Below, piece after piece: positions 10,501-18,014 of a stretch of 64,000 nt of DNA (within the stretch, counting starts at the first letter, position 1; every line of letters begins with the position of its first letter). Location: positions 1 through 64,000 of the forward strand of contig JAFAFR010000058.1 of NCBI GenBank assembly GCA_023423405.1. The letters are read 5' to 3'. Source of the stretch: Bacteroidota bacterium. GTDB taxonomy: Bacteria; Bacteroidota; Bacteroidia; Chitinophagales; Chitinophagaceae. The translations under genes and the position numbers were made by a program. The notes under the pieces were generated by a model, which was not told the origin of the DNA, did not search any database, and worked only from the letters and a program-made list of their open reading frames with translations.

Positions 10501-10950
10501 GACTATGCGGATGCTACCGCTGATCAGATCATTCCCTCACAAAAACGGAAGCGGGCCATTCAAAAGCAGTGCGACCAGATGACTTCGGGAATTTTGTGGA
10601 ATCAGGGAACCGGTCAGTTTGTATTTAAACCGCTTCCTGTACAGGCCCAGTTTTCAGTGATCAACGGTGCTGTTTTTGAGGATATCGATGGTGATGGAAA
10701 GGCTGAGCTCCTAACGGCAGGAAATTTCGAGGCTTATCGGGTCACTGCCGGGCAGTCAGATGCCAGTCTTGGTTACGTGTTTCATATTTCAGGAAACAGG
10801 CAGCTGAATGCAGTTGATCCTGAAATATCGGGGCTATACCTGGGTGGCGATGTTAGAAAACTTACATTTTTCAAAAACCTGTCTGGTAACGCATTTATTC
10901 TTGCGGCCCGAAACGACGGACCCATTCAATTGATGAGAATAAAAAAATGA
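7588..10950 (+). CDS. FG-GAP/VCBS repeat protein with ASPIC/UnbV domain (CRTAC1-like)
   Basis: This 1120-residue exported protein has a signal peptide (about residues 1-24, ending NSYAQ). It contains many Ca-binding beta-propeller repeats of the form DxNxDGxxD/DxDGDGDxD (GDFNNDGLPDIYL, ADVNGDGWVDIYL, ADIDRDGWPDIYT, GDVDNDGRPDILT and others). An ASPIC/UnbV domain lies at about residues 530-605 (RGYQSTVGAEVIFG, WPDGTDTVIGG). A second set of propeller repeats follows (ADVDGDGNHDIFLGG to DIDGDGKAELLTAG). The arrangement is therefore propeller-ASPIC-propeller. Such proteins are common in Bacteroidota next to SusC/SusD genes; their biochemical function is unknown and they are presumed surface scaffolds. 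It overlaps both neighbours by 4 bp (ATGA), which indicates translational coupling with the copper protein and the haloperoxidase-like enzyme. Confidence 0.9.
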   Translation: MNFFSAIIVFSGFLLLGLENSYAQSPLFSEMHPRETGVDFVNRITEDDSLNVFKYEYLYNGAGVGIGDFNNDGLPDIYLSGNMTGSRLYLNKGGLTFADITGPSGTKGNGRWATGVCVADVNGDGWVDIYLCHSGKYGQEDQLTNELFINQGLENGIPVFKEMAKAYGLDAPGTQSTQSAFFDYDRDGDLDMFLLNHSNHTYNPFLNTRRIRSTPHHGFGNRLFRNDGKKGEQPRFTDVTISAGIINNALNFGLAVVIADIDRDGWPDIYTTSDYTEKDCFYRNNRNGTFTESLEKSFAHISKYSMGADIGDVDNDGRPDILTLDMLPEGNHRQKMLKGPDEYDQYHLLQDSGYYKQQMRNMLQLNQGIDEKGNIRFSEIGQLAGISNTDWSWAGLLADFDNDGMKDLLITNGYLRDYTDMDFMKYTVADAKFAAAKEGKEEFKTAALVQKMPSNKIPNYIFQNEGNLHFANKTKTWGLTQSAISGAAAIADLDNDGDLDLVICNNNGPVTIYKNNLAHQQYVKVVCKTGMGFAPALGTQLILKSTDGREQYHELYTVRGYQSTVGAEVIFGTSGWGKPDSLVVIWPDGTDTVIGGIRSGQTVLLTEPDNRKQIPGAATYKKETWVTNVTSASGIDFQHHENSFIDFKDEVLLPLMLSRQGPALATADVDGDGNHDIFLGGAIGQPGTLYLQVKEGIFAPSSSQPWIADSSFEDVHAIFLDADGDGDQDLYVVSGGNEYADQSPEYQDRLYINNGRGEFTRNTDALPAMLSSKQIVVAGDMDGDGDPDLFVGGMYVPGMYPLAAPSYLLRNDSKNGVARFTDISKEAGLNLSELGAVTCAAFADINGDNYPELLIGGDWMSVQVLENRRGKFYGSLKTIQEAGAGWWRYMLPGDFDGDGKIDILLGNCGLNTQMKVSKAEPARLIAADIDDNGTLDPLLTYYIQGQSFPSASRDELLEQVTALRKKFVYYKDYADATADQIIPSQKRKRAIQKQCDQMTSGILWNQGTGQFVFKPLPVQAQFSVINGAVFEDIDGDGKAELLTAGNFEAYRVTAGQSDASLGYVFHISGNRQLNAVDPEISGLYLGGDVRKLTFFKNLSGNAFILAARNDGPIQLMRIKK

Positions 10951-12272
10951 AACGTATAATAAAGGGGGGTATGTTTTCTGTGTTGTTAATGATGCATTTT
11001 GCAACCCAGGGACAACAGCTAAAGCAATCGGATTACAATGACGCCAGCCTGCTTCACAGGGCGCAGCAGGTATTGACAGACGTAATGATCCACGATATTT
11101 TTTCCCCACCTGTTGCCAGCAGGGTATACGCATATGCCCATATCGCGGCTTACGAATGCCTGGTGCCTTTTAGCGGTTCGCTCCGGAGCCTGCAGGGACA
11201 ACTGCGCGATTTTCCTGCGATCCGAGCCTTTGATACCGCTCGTATTGACCCCCTGGTGGCTTCATTACAGGCTTTCCGGCTCACAGGAAAGCAACTGATC
11301 TTTTCAGAAAAAATGTTTGAGGACTCCCTGACCAGGCTGCAGTCGCTCGCAAAATCGGGCATGAGAAGGGGCAAGTCGATTACAGCATCCCTGGCAATGG
11401 GAAAAATGGTTGCCGATAGTATACTTGCCTGGGCCGGCAGAGACCACTACAGGGAAACAAGAAAAATGAGGCGGTACAGCTATAAAAAAGATCCCGGGGC
11501 CTGGTTGCCTACTCCTCCGGGTTATATGGCTGCAATAGAGCCATATTGGAAAATGATCCGTCCCCTTACCATGGATAGTGCATCACAATTCCGTCCTTCG
11601 CCGGCAACCACATTCAGTAAAGAAAAAGGCAGCCCGTTTTACCAACTGGCACAGGAAGTATATACTACCGGTAAGAACCTTACAAAAGAACAACAAGAGA
11701 TTGCTTTGTTTTGGGATTGTAATCCGTTTTTCCTGAATACCCAGGGACACCTGAATTATGCCACCAAGAAAATTTCTCCGGGTGGGCACTGGATGCAGAT
11801 TGCAGGGCTTGTTTGCAAGCAACAGAACGCTGATTTTTTTGCTGCGAGCAAAGTCTATACGCTGACAGCAATGGTGATTTTTGAAGCTTTTATCAGTTGT
11901 TGGGAAGAAAAATACCACAGCCAGTTGATCCGCCCGGAAACCTACATAAACGCATACATTGATGAATCATGGCGGCCCGTGTTACAAACCCCGCCTTTTC
12001 CGGAACACTCAAGTGGCCACAGTGTGGTATCTGCTGCATCAAGTGTGGTACTTACGAAAGTATTCGGCGACGATATAGCATTTAACGATGTTACGGAAGT
12101 CCCTTTCGGATTACCTCCCCGCCAGTTCAGTTCATTTGCAGAAGCCAGTCGGGAAGCGGCGATTTCACGTTTATATGGAGGGATACACTACCGGCCGGCT
12201 ATCGAAAATGGATACACAGAGGGAGTGGAGGTGGCTAACTGGCTATTGAAAAAGGTGAATTTAGGCTGGTGA
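10947..12272 (+). CDS. Vanadium-dependent haloperoxidase-like (PAP2 superfamily) exported enzyme
   Basis: This 441-residue protein has a signal peptide of about 22 residues. The vanadate/phosphate-binding residues of the vanadium haloperoxidase family are all present with family spacing: K322 and R329-P330 (EKYHSQLIRP, K to R spacing 7), S356-G357-H358 (HSSGHS), R408 and H414 (SRLYGGIH, R to H spacing 6). In Curvularia chloroperoxidase the same set is K353, R360, S402-G403-H404, R490 and H496. It may oxidise halides with peroxide or act as a phosphatase; sequence alone does not decide. It overlaps the FG-GAP gene by 4 bp and is the last gene of the block. Confidence 0.88.
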   Translation: MKRIIKGGMFSVLLMMHFATQGQQLKQSDYNDASLLHRAQQVLTDVMIHDIFSPPVASRVYAYAHIAAYECLVPFSGSLRSLQGQLRDFPAIRAFDTARIDPLVASLQAFRLTGKQLIFSEKMFEDSLTRLQSLAKSGMRRGKSITASLAMGKMVADSILAWAGRDHYRETRKMRRYSYKKDPGAWLPTPPGYMAAIEPYWKMIRPLTMDSASQFRPSPATTFSKEKGSPFYQLAQEVYTTGKNLTKEQQEIALFWDCNPFFLNTQGHLNYATKKISPGGHWMQIAGLVCKQQNADFFAASKVYTLTAMVIFEAFISCWEEKYHSQLIRPETYINAYIDESWRPVLQTPPFPEHSSGHSVVSAASSVVLTKVFGDDIAFNDVTEVPFGLPPRQFSSFAEASREAAISRLYGGIHYRPAIENGYTEGVEVANWLLKKVNLGW

Positions 12273-12280
12273 GTGAAATC

Positions 12281-12320
12281 TGCCGGCAATGACCGGCGGC
12301 TGCCCCCGGCAATTTCTTTT
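12281..12320 (+). terminator. Possible terminator after the haloperoxidase gene
   Basis: TGCCGG (12281-12286) can pair with CCGGCA (12306-12311), followed by ATTTCTTTT. A competing inner hairpin GCCGG (12282-12286) / CCGGC (12293-12297) is also possible. The stem is short, so the call is tentative. Confidence 0.45.
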
Positions 12321-12349
12321 GCAGACGTCCGTAAAATGCCCTAACTTTG
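12318..12349 (+). promoter_or_regulatory. Bacteroidota-type housekeeping promoter of rpoB
   Basis: TTTG at 12318-12321 and TAACTTTG at 12342-12349 are separated by 20 bp. This matches the Bacteroidota consensus TTTG-N19-21-TAnnTTTG. It gives an rpoB 5' leader of about 150 nt (12355-12503), in which I see no ORF and no clear riboswitch. Confidence 0.75.
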
Positions 12350-12503
12350 CCCTCCGTTTTCATATGTTCTGGGCTGTCGAGGGAAATTACAGCTGATTAT
12401 TTATTCGTAACTTCCTGGGAATCAGGGCAATCGTGTTTTAGTCTTCGAGGAGAGGGCTCACGGCGTAGAGTATATAAAAATAAAAAACCGGTTTAACATA
12501 CAT

Positions 12504-15500
12504 ATGTCTTCAACAAAAGTGAACTCCAGGATCAGCTTCGCAAAGATTAAACACCTGGCTGAAGCGCCTGACCTGCTGGAAGTGCAGATTCAATCGTTTA
12601 AAGACTTCTTCCAATTAGAAACCACCCCCGACAAACGCAACAACGAAGGTCTCTTCAAGGTGTTTAAGGAAAATTTCCCCATCACCGATACGAGGAACAT
12701 CTTCGTGCTGGAGTTTCTCGATTATTTCATTGACCCGCCCCGCTACACCATCGAAGAGTGTATGGAGCGCGGCCTCACTTATGCCGTTCCGCTCAAAGCC
12801 AAGCTGCGCCTGAGTTGTAACGACGAAGAACACGTCGATTTCCAGACCATTGTGCAGGACGTGTTCCTGGGCAATATTCCCTATATGACCCCCCGCGGCA
12901 CCTTCGTGATCAACGGAGCCGAACGCGTGGTGGTATCACAGTTGCACCGCTCCCCCGGCGTATTCTTCGGCCAGTCCATCCACCCCAACGGCACCAAGAT
13001 CTACTCTGCCCGGGTGATCCCCTTCAAAGGCGCCTGGATGGAATTTGCGACCGATATCAACAACGTAATGTATGCCTATATCGACCGCAAGAAGAAGTTC
13101 CCGGTTACAACCCTTCTGCGTTCTATCGGCTTCGAAACAGATAAGGACATCCTCGAACTCTTCGGCATGGCCGATGAAGTGAAAGGAGAGAAAAAAGCCC
13201 TGGAAAAATACCTGGGCAAAAAGCTGGCTGCCCGCGTACTCCGCACCTGGGTGGAAGACTTCGTGGACGAAGACACCGGCGAAGTGGTTTCCATCGAACG
13301 CAACGAAGTGGTGCTGGAACGCGATACCATCCTCGACGAAGAAGCGATCGATATGATCGTGGACATGGATGTAAAGAGCGTTTTCCTGCAGCGCGAAGAC
13401 GTAGGCGGCGACTATGCCATCATCTACAACACCCTGAACAAAGACACTTCCAACAGCGAGCTGGAAGCCGTTCAGCACATCTACCGCCAGCTCCGCGGCG
13501 CCGATGCTCCCGATGACGAAACCGCCCGCGGCATCATCGACAAGCTCTTCTTCTCCGACAAACGCTACGACCTCGGCGAAGTGGGCCGCTACAAGATCAA
13601 CCGCAAACTCAATCTCAACTATCCCCTCGATCACAAAGTACTGACCAAGGAAGATATCATTGAGATCATCAAATACCTGGTACGCCTCACCAACGCCAAA
13701 GCCGAGATCGACGACATCGACCACCTCAGCAACCGCCGTGTGCGCACGGTAGGCGAGCAGCTCTACGCCCAGTTCGGCGTGGGCCTGGCCCGTATGGCCC
13801 GTACCATCCGCGAACGCATGAACGTACGCGACAACGAAGTGTTCACGCCGGTTGACCTCATCAACGCGCGTACCCTTTCGTCTGTCATCAACTCTTTCTT
13901 CGGCACCAGCCAGCTCAGCCAGTTCCTCGACCAAACCAACCCCCTGTCGGAGATCACGCACAAACGCCGTATCTCTGCTCTCGGGCCGGGTGGCCTGAGC
14001 CGCGAACGCGCCGGCTTCGAAGTGCGCGACGTACACTACAGCCACTACGGCCGTCTCTGTACCATCGAAACACCCGAAGGTCCGAACATCGGTCTGATCT
14101 CCACGCTTTGCGTGCACGCCAAGATCAACGAAATGGGCTTTATCGAAACGCCCTACCGCAAAGTGGAGCACGGTAAAGTGAACATGAAGGAGCTCACCTT
14201 CCTCAGCGCCGAAGAAGAAGATACCGCCAAGATCGCCCAGGCCAATACGCCCCTTACCGAAAAAGGCGAATTCGTGGAGGAAAAAGTAACCAGCCGCGAA
14301 ACCGGCGACTTCCCCATCCTCGACAAAGGCGAAGTGGAATACATGGACGTTGCTCCCAACCAGATCGTGGGTCTCAGCGCCTCCCTCATTCCCTTCCTGG
14401 AGCACGACGATGCCAACCGCGCCCTCATGGGATCAAACATGCAACGCCAGGCCGTTCCGCTCATCAAGCCCCAGGTACCCTTCGTGGGAACCGGGCTGGA
14501 AGCCAAAGCCGCCCGCGACGCCCGTGTGCAGATCCTCTCCGAAGGAAACGGTGTGGTGGAATACGTGGACGGTAACGAAATCCATATCCGTTACGACCGC
14601 AACGACGAACAAAGGCTCGTAAGCTTCGAGGAAGACCTCGTAGTGTACAGGCTCACCAAATACCAGAAGACCAACCAGGAAACTTCCATCACCCTCAAGC
14701 CTGCCGTGAAAAAAGGGCAGTCTGTAAAAGAAGGCGACTTCCTTACCGAAGGATACGCCGTTCAGGGCGGTGAGCTGGCCCTGGGCCGGAACCTGAAAGT
14801 GGCCTTCATGCCCTGGAAAGGTTACAACTTCGAGGATGCCATCGTGATCAACGAAAAAATGGTGCGCGAAGACCTCTTCACCTCCATCCACATTTCCGAA
14901 TACGAACTGGAAGTGCGCGATACCAAACTGGGTGAAGAAGAGCTGACGCCCGATATCCCCAACGTTTCGGAAGAAGCGACCAAGGACCTCGATGAGAACG
15001 GTATCATCCGCATTGGCGCCCACGTGAAGGAAGGCGATATCCTCATCGGTAAGATCACACCCAAAGGCGAAAGCGATCCGACTCCGGAAGAAAAGCTGCT
15101 CCGCGCCATCTTCGGCGACAAAGCCGGCGACGCGAAAGACGCTTCTCTCAAAGCACCCAACGGTGTGGAAGGTGTGGTGATCGATAAGAAACTGTTCCAG
15201 CGCGCCAAGAAAGACAAGAACGGCAAAGTGCGTGAAAAAGCAGCCCTGGAAAAAGTAGAAAAAGTACACGAGAAAAATACTGCCGACCTGCTCGAAGTAT
15301 TGCTGAGCAAACTGCAGACCCTCCTGAAAGAAAGGGCCTCTGCCGGTGTGAGCAACAATTTCGGCGAAGTGCAGATCGGCAAGGGCGCCAAGTTCACTGC
15401 CAAGAACCTCGGCGGGCTCGATTACCTGAACATCAATCCCCTGGGCTGGACCGGCGACGAAAAAACCGACGGCCAGATCAATATCCTGCTGCACAACTAC

Positions 15501-16307
15501 AGCATCAAGTACAACGAAGAGCTGGGTCGTTACAAACGCGAGAAATTCAACATCTCCATTGGTGACGAACTGCCTGCCGGTGTGCTGAAACTGGCCAAAG
15601 TGTACCTGGCGGTGAAGCGGAAACTGAAAGTGGGTGATAAGATGGCGGGCCGCCACGGTAACAAGGGCATCGTTGCCAAGATCGTGCGTGCAGAAGACAT
15701 GCCCTTCCTGGAGAATGGCGAACCGGTGGACATCGTGCTCAACCCGCTGGGTGTACCGAGCCGTATGAACCTCGGTCAGATCTATGAAACCGTACTCGGA
15801 TGGGCCGGCGAAAAGCTGGGCGTGAAATTCGCTACACCCATCTTCGACGGCGCCACTACCGATGAGATCGAACAATACTGTGCCGATGCAGGTATCCCGA
15901 TGATGGGCCACACCCATCTCTATGATGGCGAAACCGGCGACCGCTTCCACCAGAAAGCAACCGTGGGTATCATCTATATGATCAAGCTGCACCACATGGT
16001 GGACGACAAGATGCACGCCCGTTCCATCGGACCATATTCTCTCATCACGCAGCAACCGCTTGGTGGTAAAGCCCAGTTCGGTGGACAGCGTTTTGGTGAA
16101 ATGGAAGTGTGGGCGCTCGAAGCATATGGTGCTTCCAACATCCTGCAGGAGCTGCTCACCATCAAGTCCGACGACATCATTGGTCGTGCCAAGACCTACG
16201 AAGCCATTGTGAAGGGCGATAACATCCCCCGCGCCGGTGTGCCGGAATCCTTCAACGTGCTGATCCACGAGCTGAGGGGTCTGGGTCTGGATCTCAAATT
16301 CGATTGA
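12504..16307 (+). CDS. rpoB: DNA-directed RNA polymerase subunit beta
   Basis: At 1267 residues this is the usual Bacteroidota length and it is intact from start to stop. Signature blocks include the rifampicin-pocket region at about residues 467-495 ([35 protein letters not shown]), [12 protein letters not shown], the [10 protein letters not shown] block, and the C-terminal [18 protein letters not shown] that contacts beta-prime. Residues at the classical resistance positions (Gln, Asp, Ser, His, Arg, Ser of E. coli 513, 516, 522, 526, 529, 531) are wild-type. Codons end strongly in C or G, as expected of a highly expressed gene, and differ sharply from the preceding 12 kb. It is unusual that neither rplJL precedes nor rpoC follows: the upstream gene is a haloperoxidase-like enzyme and the downstream gene is on the opposite strand. 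Confidence 0.98.
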   Translation: MSSTKVNSRISFAKIKHLAEAPDLLEVQIQSFKDFFQLETTPDKRNNEGLFKVFKENFPITDTRNIFVLEFLDYFIDPPRYTIEECMERGLTYAVPLKAKLRLSCNDEEHVDFQTIVQDVFLGNIPYMTPRGTFVINGAERVVVSQLHRSPGVFFGQSIHPNGTKIYSARVIPFKGAWMEFATDINNVMYAYIDRKKKFPVTTLLRSIGFETDKDILELFGMADEVKGEKKALEKYLGKKLAARVLRTWVEDFVDEDTGEVVSIERNEVVLERDTILDEEAIDMIVDMDVKSVFLQREDVGGDYAIIYNTLNKDTSNSELEAVQHIYRQLRGADAPDDETARGIIDKLFFSDKRYDLGEVGRYKINRKLNLNYPLDHKVLTKEDIIEIIKYLVRLTNAKAEIDDIDHLSNRRVRTVGEQLYAQFGVGLARMARTIRERMNVRDNEVFTPVDLINARTLSSVINSFFGTSQLSQFLDQTNPLSEITHKRRISALGPGGLSRERAGFEVRDVHYSHYGRLCTIETPEGPNIGLISTLCVHAKINEMGFIETPYRKVEHGKVNMKELTFLSAEEEDTAKIAQANTPLTEKGEFVEEKVTSRETGDFPILDKGEVEYMDVAPNQIVGLSASLIPFLEHDDANRALMGSNMQRQAVPLIKPQVPFVGTGLEAKAARDARVQILSEGNGVVEYVDGNEIHIRYDRNDEQRLVSFEEDLVVYRLTKYQKTNQETSITLKPAVKKGQSVKEGDFLTEGYAVQGGELALGRNLKVAFMPWKGYNFEDAIVINEKMVREDLFTSIHISEYELEVRDTKLGEEELTPDIPNVSEEATKDLDENGIIRIGAHVKEGDILIGKITPKGESDPTPEEKLLRAIFGDKAGDAKDASLKAPNGVEGVVIDKKLFQRAKKDKNGKVREKAALEKVEKVHEKNTADLLEVLLSKLQTLLKERASAGVSNNFGEVQIGKGAKFTAKNLGGLDYLNINPLGWTGDEKTDGQINILLHNYSIKYNEELGRYKREKFNISIGDELPAGVLKLAKVYLAVKRKLKVGDKMAGRHGNKGIVAKIVRAEDMPFLENGEPVDIVLNPLGVPSRMNLGQIYETVLGWAGEKLGVKFATPIFDGATTDEIEQYCADAGIPMMGHTHLYDGETGDRFHQKATVGIIYMIKLHHMVDDKMHARSIGPYSLITQQPLGGKAQFGGQRFGEMEVWALEAYGASNILQELLTIKSDDIIGRAKTYEAIVKGDNIPRAGVPESFNVLIHELRGLGLDLKFD

Positions 16308-16330
16308 TAAAGTAAGTCTTATACTGTTTC

Positions 16331-16363
16331 AATGCCCGGTGTCAAAGCCGGGCATTTTTTTTG
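16331..16363 (+). terminator. Rho-independent terminator of rpoB
   Basis: A 9-bp perfect stem AATGCCCGG (16331-16339) / CCGGGCATT (16348-16356) with an 8-nt loop runs into a T-tract. It closes the transcript immediately after rpoB, so rpoC cannot be co-transcribed. Confidence 0.92.
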
Positions 16364-16407
16364 CGGCTATCGCTGTCGCGGCTATTGCTACCGCGGCTAT
16401 CGCGGCC
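16363..16407 (+). repeat. Three-copy 15-bp tandem repeat after rpoB
   Basis: Units GCGGCTATCGCTGTC (16363-16377), GCGGCTATTGCTACC (16378-16392) and GCGGCTATCGCGGCC (16393-16407) are imperfect head-to-tail copies. Decayed similar sequence (GCGGCTACCGC) continues to about 16450. The repeat lies between the rpoB terminator and the end of the convergent T9SS gene. It contains no supported gene. Confidence 0.75.
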
Positions 16408-16459
16408 CACGGCGGTGCAGCCGGTTACGGTTATTGCGCGGCTACCGCAGCTTCCCCAA

Positions 16460-17887
16460 CTATCGCAGCAACAGCACCGAACCCTTCCTGTTGGCGCGCT
16501 GGCGGAAAAGGGTGAAAGAGCAGGAATAAATATAAGTTCCGGCAGGCTGCGGTTGCCCATTGAAGCGACCGTCCCAACCCTTTGAAGCATCGGTGCTTTC
16601 AAACATTTTCTGCCCCCACCGGTTGAAGACCATAAAATGGAAATTGCGTACATCGCCCTCGAAAATGGGACGCAATACATCGTTGCGCCCGTCGCCATTC
16701 GGCGTGAAAGCATTGGGCAGGAAAAAATGCTCCGGGCAGGTGGAGTCTCTAACGGTTACCGAAGCCGAAGCCGTGCAGCCGTTGCTGTCGGTCACATCCA
16801 GTTTATACGTTCCGGGGAACTCGGTCTGGATGGTGGGACTTGTTTCGCCGGTACTCCAGGTATAGGAAACAAAATTTCGGTTGGGCCCCACCGTTACAAT
16901 GTCATAGGAACACTTGGCGGTATCGGCCACCAGGAAGCCCGGCGCAACGGGCTCGGGTATGGTAAAGTTCAGCACACCCGGTTCCGTAGCATTGCCGCAA
17001 AGGTCTATGAAAACGTCTCCGTCGGATCCACTGCGACTGTACAGGCGGTAATTGCCCGGGGGTACCGTGCCTGCAAATTCAATGGTGATCTGGCGGGTAT
17101 ACCCCGATTCCGTGTTACAGTTTTCCGGCGCGACCAGGTTGATAGGCAGGGCAGGCATTGTATAAAATTCAGATCCATCGCCCGAAACCGAACTGCATTT
17201 GATGGGCAGATCGAATGTGAAGCTCACCGACTGGAAACTGCAGCGCGGCAGTGGCTTTTCCATCTTCGGTAATGTATTGCCCACAAAGCCTGCCGTGGAA
17301 CGGCTCAGGTCCAGCGTAAAACCCTGGCTGGGGCCGCCGCTGTTGTAATTCCCGAAATTATTGATCATGATAAGGAATACCTGGCCGGGCCTGGCATCAA
17401 TCGCCCTGGCAAAGGAATTGCCGAAAACACCCGCCGCCACATTGTTGGAGGTAGCGCCTTCCCGCAGGCCAACGATGCCGCCTTCGTTGCTCCCGGGAAA
17501 ATTGTTGTTGAAATTGCAACGCATCACATTTACGCTGGCCACGCGGTCGCAGCTTGTGCCGCTCACGTCAAATACGGCAAAGTCATAATCGTCTTCGGCA
17601 CTCACCGGAACAATATCAAAAGCCAGTTTGCCCGAGCTGGCGATGGTGAGCTTCATCCACATGGAATTCGTTTCTTCACCGCCGCAGGGTGTGCTGAAAA
17701 AATCCTCTTTCTTCCCCGGACCCTGGTAGCTGTAAGGCGTGAAAAAACTGTTGCCGCAAAGTGACAGTGCTGTGCAGGCGTCCTGCTCCGGCTGAAGTGG
17801 CGGTAAGCTGTACTGGCTTCTTACCTGCAGGCCCAGCAGGCATCCTATTCCCATGACCAGCGTGCGCAGTTTCGTGCATCTTCTCAT
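16460..17887 (-). CDS. T9SS type B sorting-domain surface protein (gliding-motility-associated C-terminal domain)
   Basis: This exported protein has about 475 residues from the chosen start. The C-terminus is a CHU_C / type B T9SS sorting domain: FFLPNAFTPNGDGRNDVLRP, FMVFNRWGQKMFES, GWDGRFNGQPQPAGTYIY, ending KGSVLLLR. Before it lies an Ig/PKD-like segment (YTWSTGETSPTIQT, DSNGCTAS). The N-terminal half looks like a beta-sandwich adhesion module (CGGEETNSMWMKLTI, LAFDIVPVSAEDDYDFAVFDV). T9SS type B proteins are exported to the surface or medium, often with SprB/gliding-related roles. The frame is open upstream to 17995. ATG at 17887 was chosen because it places a normal signal peptide (MRRCTKLRTLVMGIGCLLGL) at the N-terminus; ATG at 17923 is also possible. 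Confidence 0.85.
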   Translation of the reverse strand: MRRCTKLRTLVMGIGCLLGLQVRSQYSLPPLQPEQDACTALSLCGNSFFTPYSYQGPGKKEDFFSTPCGGEETNSMWMKLTIASSGKLAFDIVPVSAEDDYDFAVFDVSGTSCDRVASVNVMRCNFNNNFPGSNEGGIVGLREGATSNNVAAGVFGNSFARAIDARPGQVFLIMINNFGNYNSGGPSQGFTLDLSRSTAGFVGNTLPKMEKPLPRCSFQSVSFTFDLPIKCSSVSGDGSEFYTMPALPINLVAPENCNTESGYTRQITIEFAGTVPPGNYRLYSRSGSDGDVFIDLCGNATEPGVLNFTIPEPVAPGFLVADTAKCSYDIVTVGPNRNFVSYTWSTGETSPTIQTEFPGTYKLDVTDSNGCTASASVTVRDSTCPEHFFLPNAFTPNGDGRNDVLRPIFEGDVRNFHFMVFNRWGQKMFESTDASKGWDGRFNGQPQPAGTYIYSCSFTLFRQRANRKGSVLLLR

Positions 17888-18014
17888 CAACGAGGCCTTC
17901 CGGTTTCGTTTTTTGTTGTACATTGATCTACAGACAAAGCAGGGACGAATTACTGCTGCTTTGCTTCGTGCCCGGGTAAGATACAATAGTTTCACAGATT
18001 AATATAACCGGTAT

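Noticed and set aside
12936..16268. Two long open frames (489 and 611 codons) on the - strand opposite rpoB
   Set aside because: They are antisense shadows produced by the strong C/G-ending codon bias of rpoB. Composition is low-complexity (His/Val/Phe-rich) with no recognisable domains.
12504..16307. A second, rifampicin-resistant rpoB as seen in some antibiotic producers
   Set aside because: Residues at the classical resistance positions are all wild-type, and no biosynthetic cluster for an RNA polymerase inhibitor is present. The sole-copy reading is preferred, though the rest of the genome must be checked.
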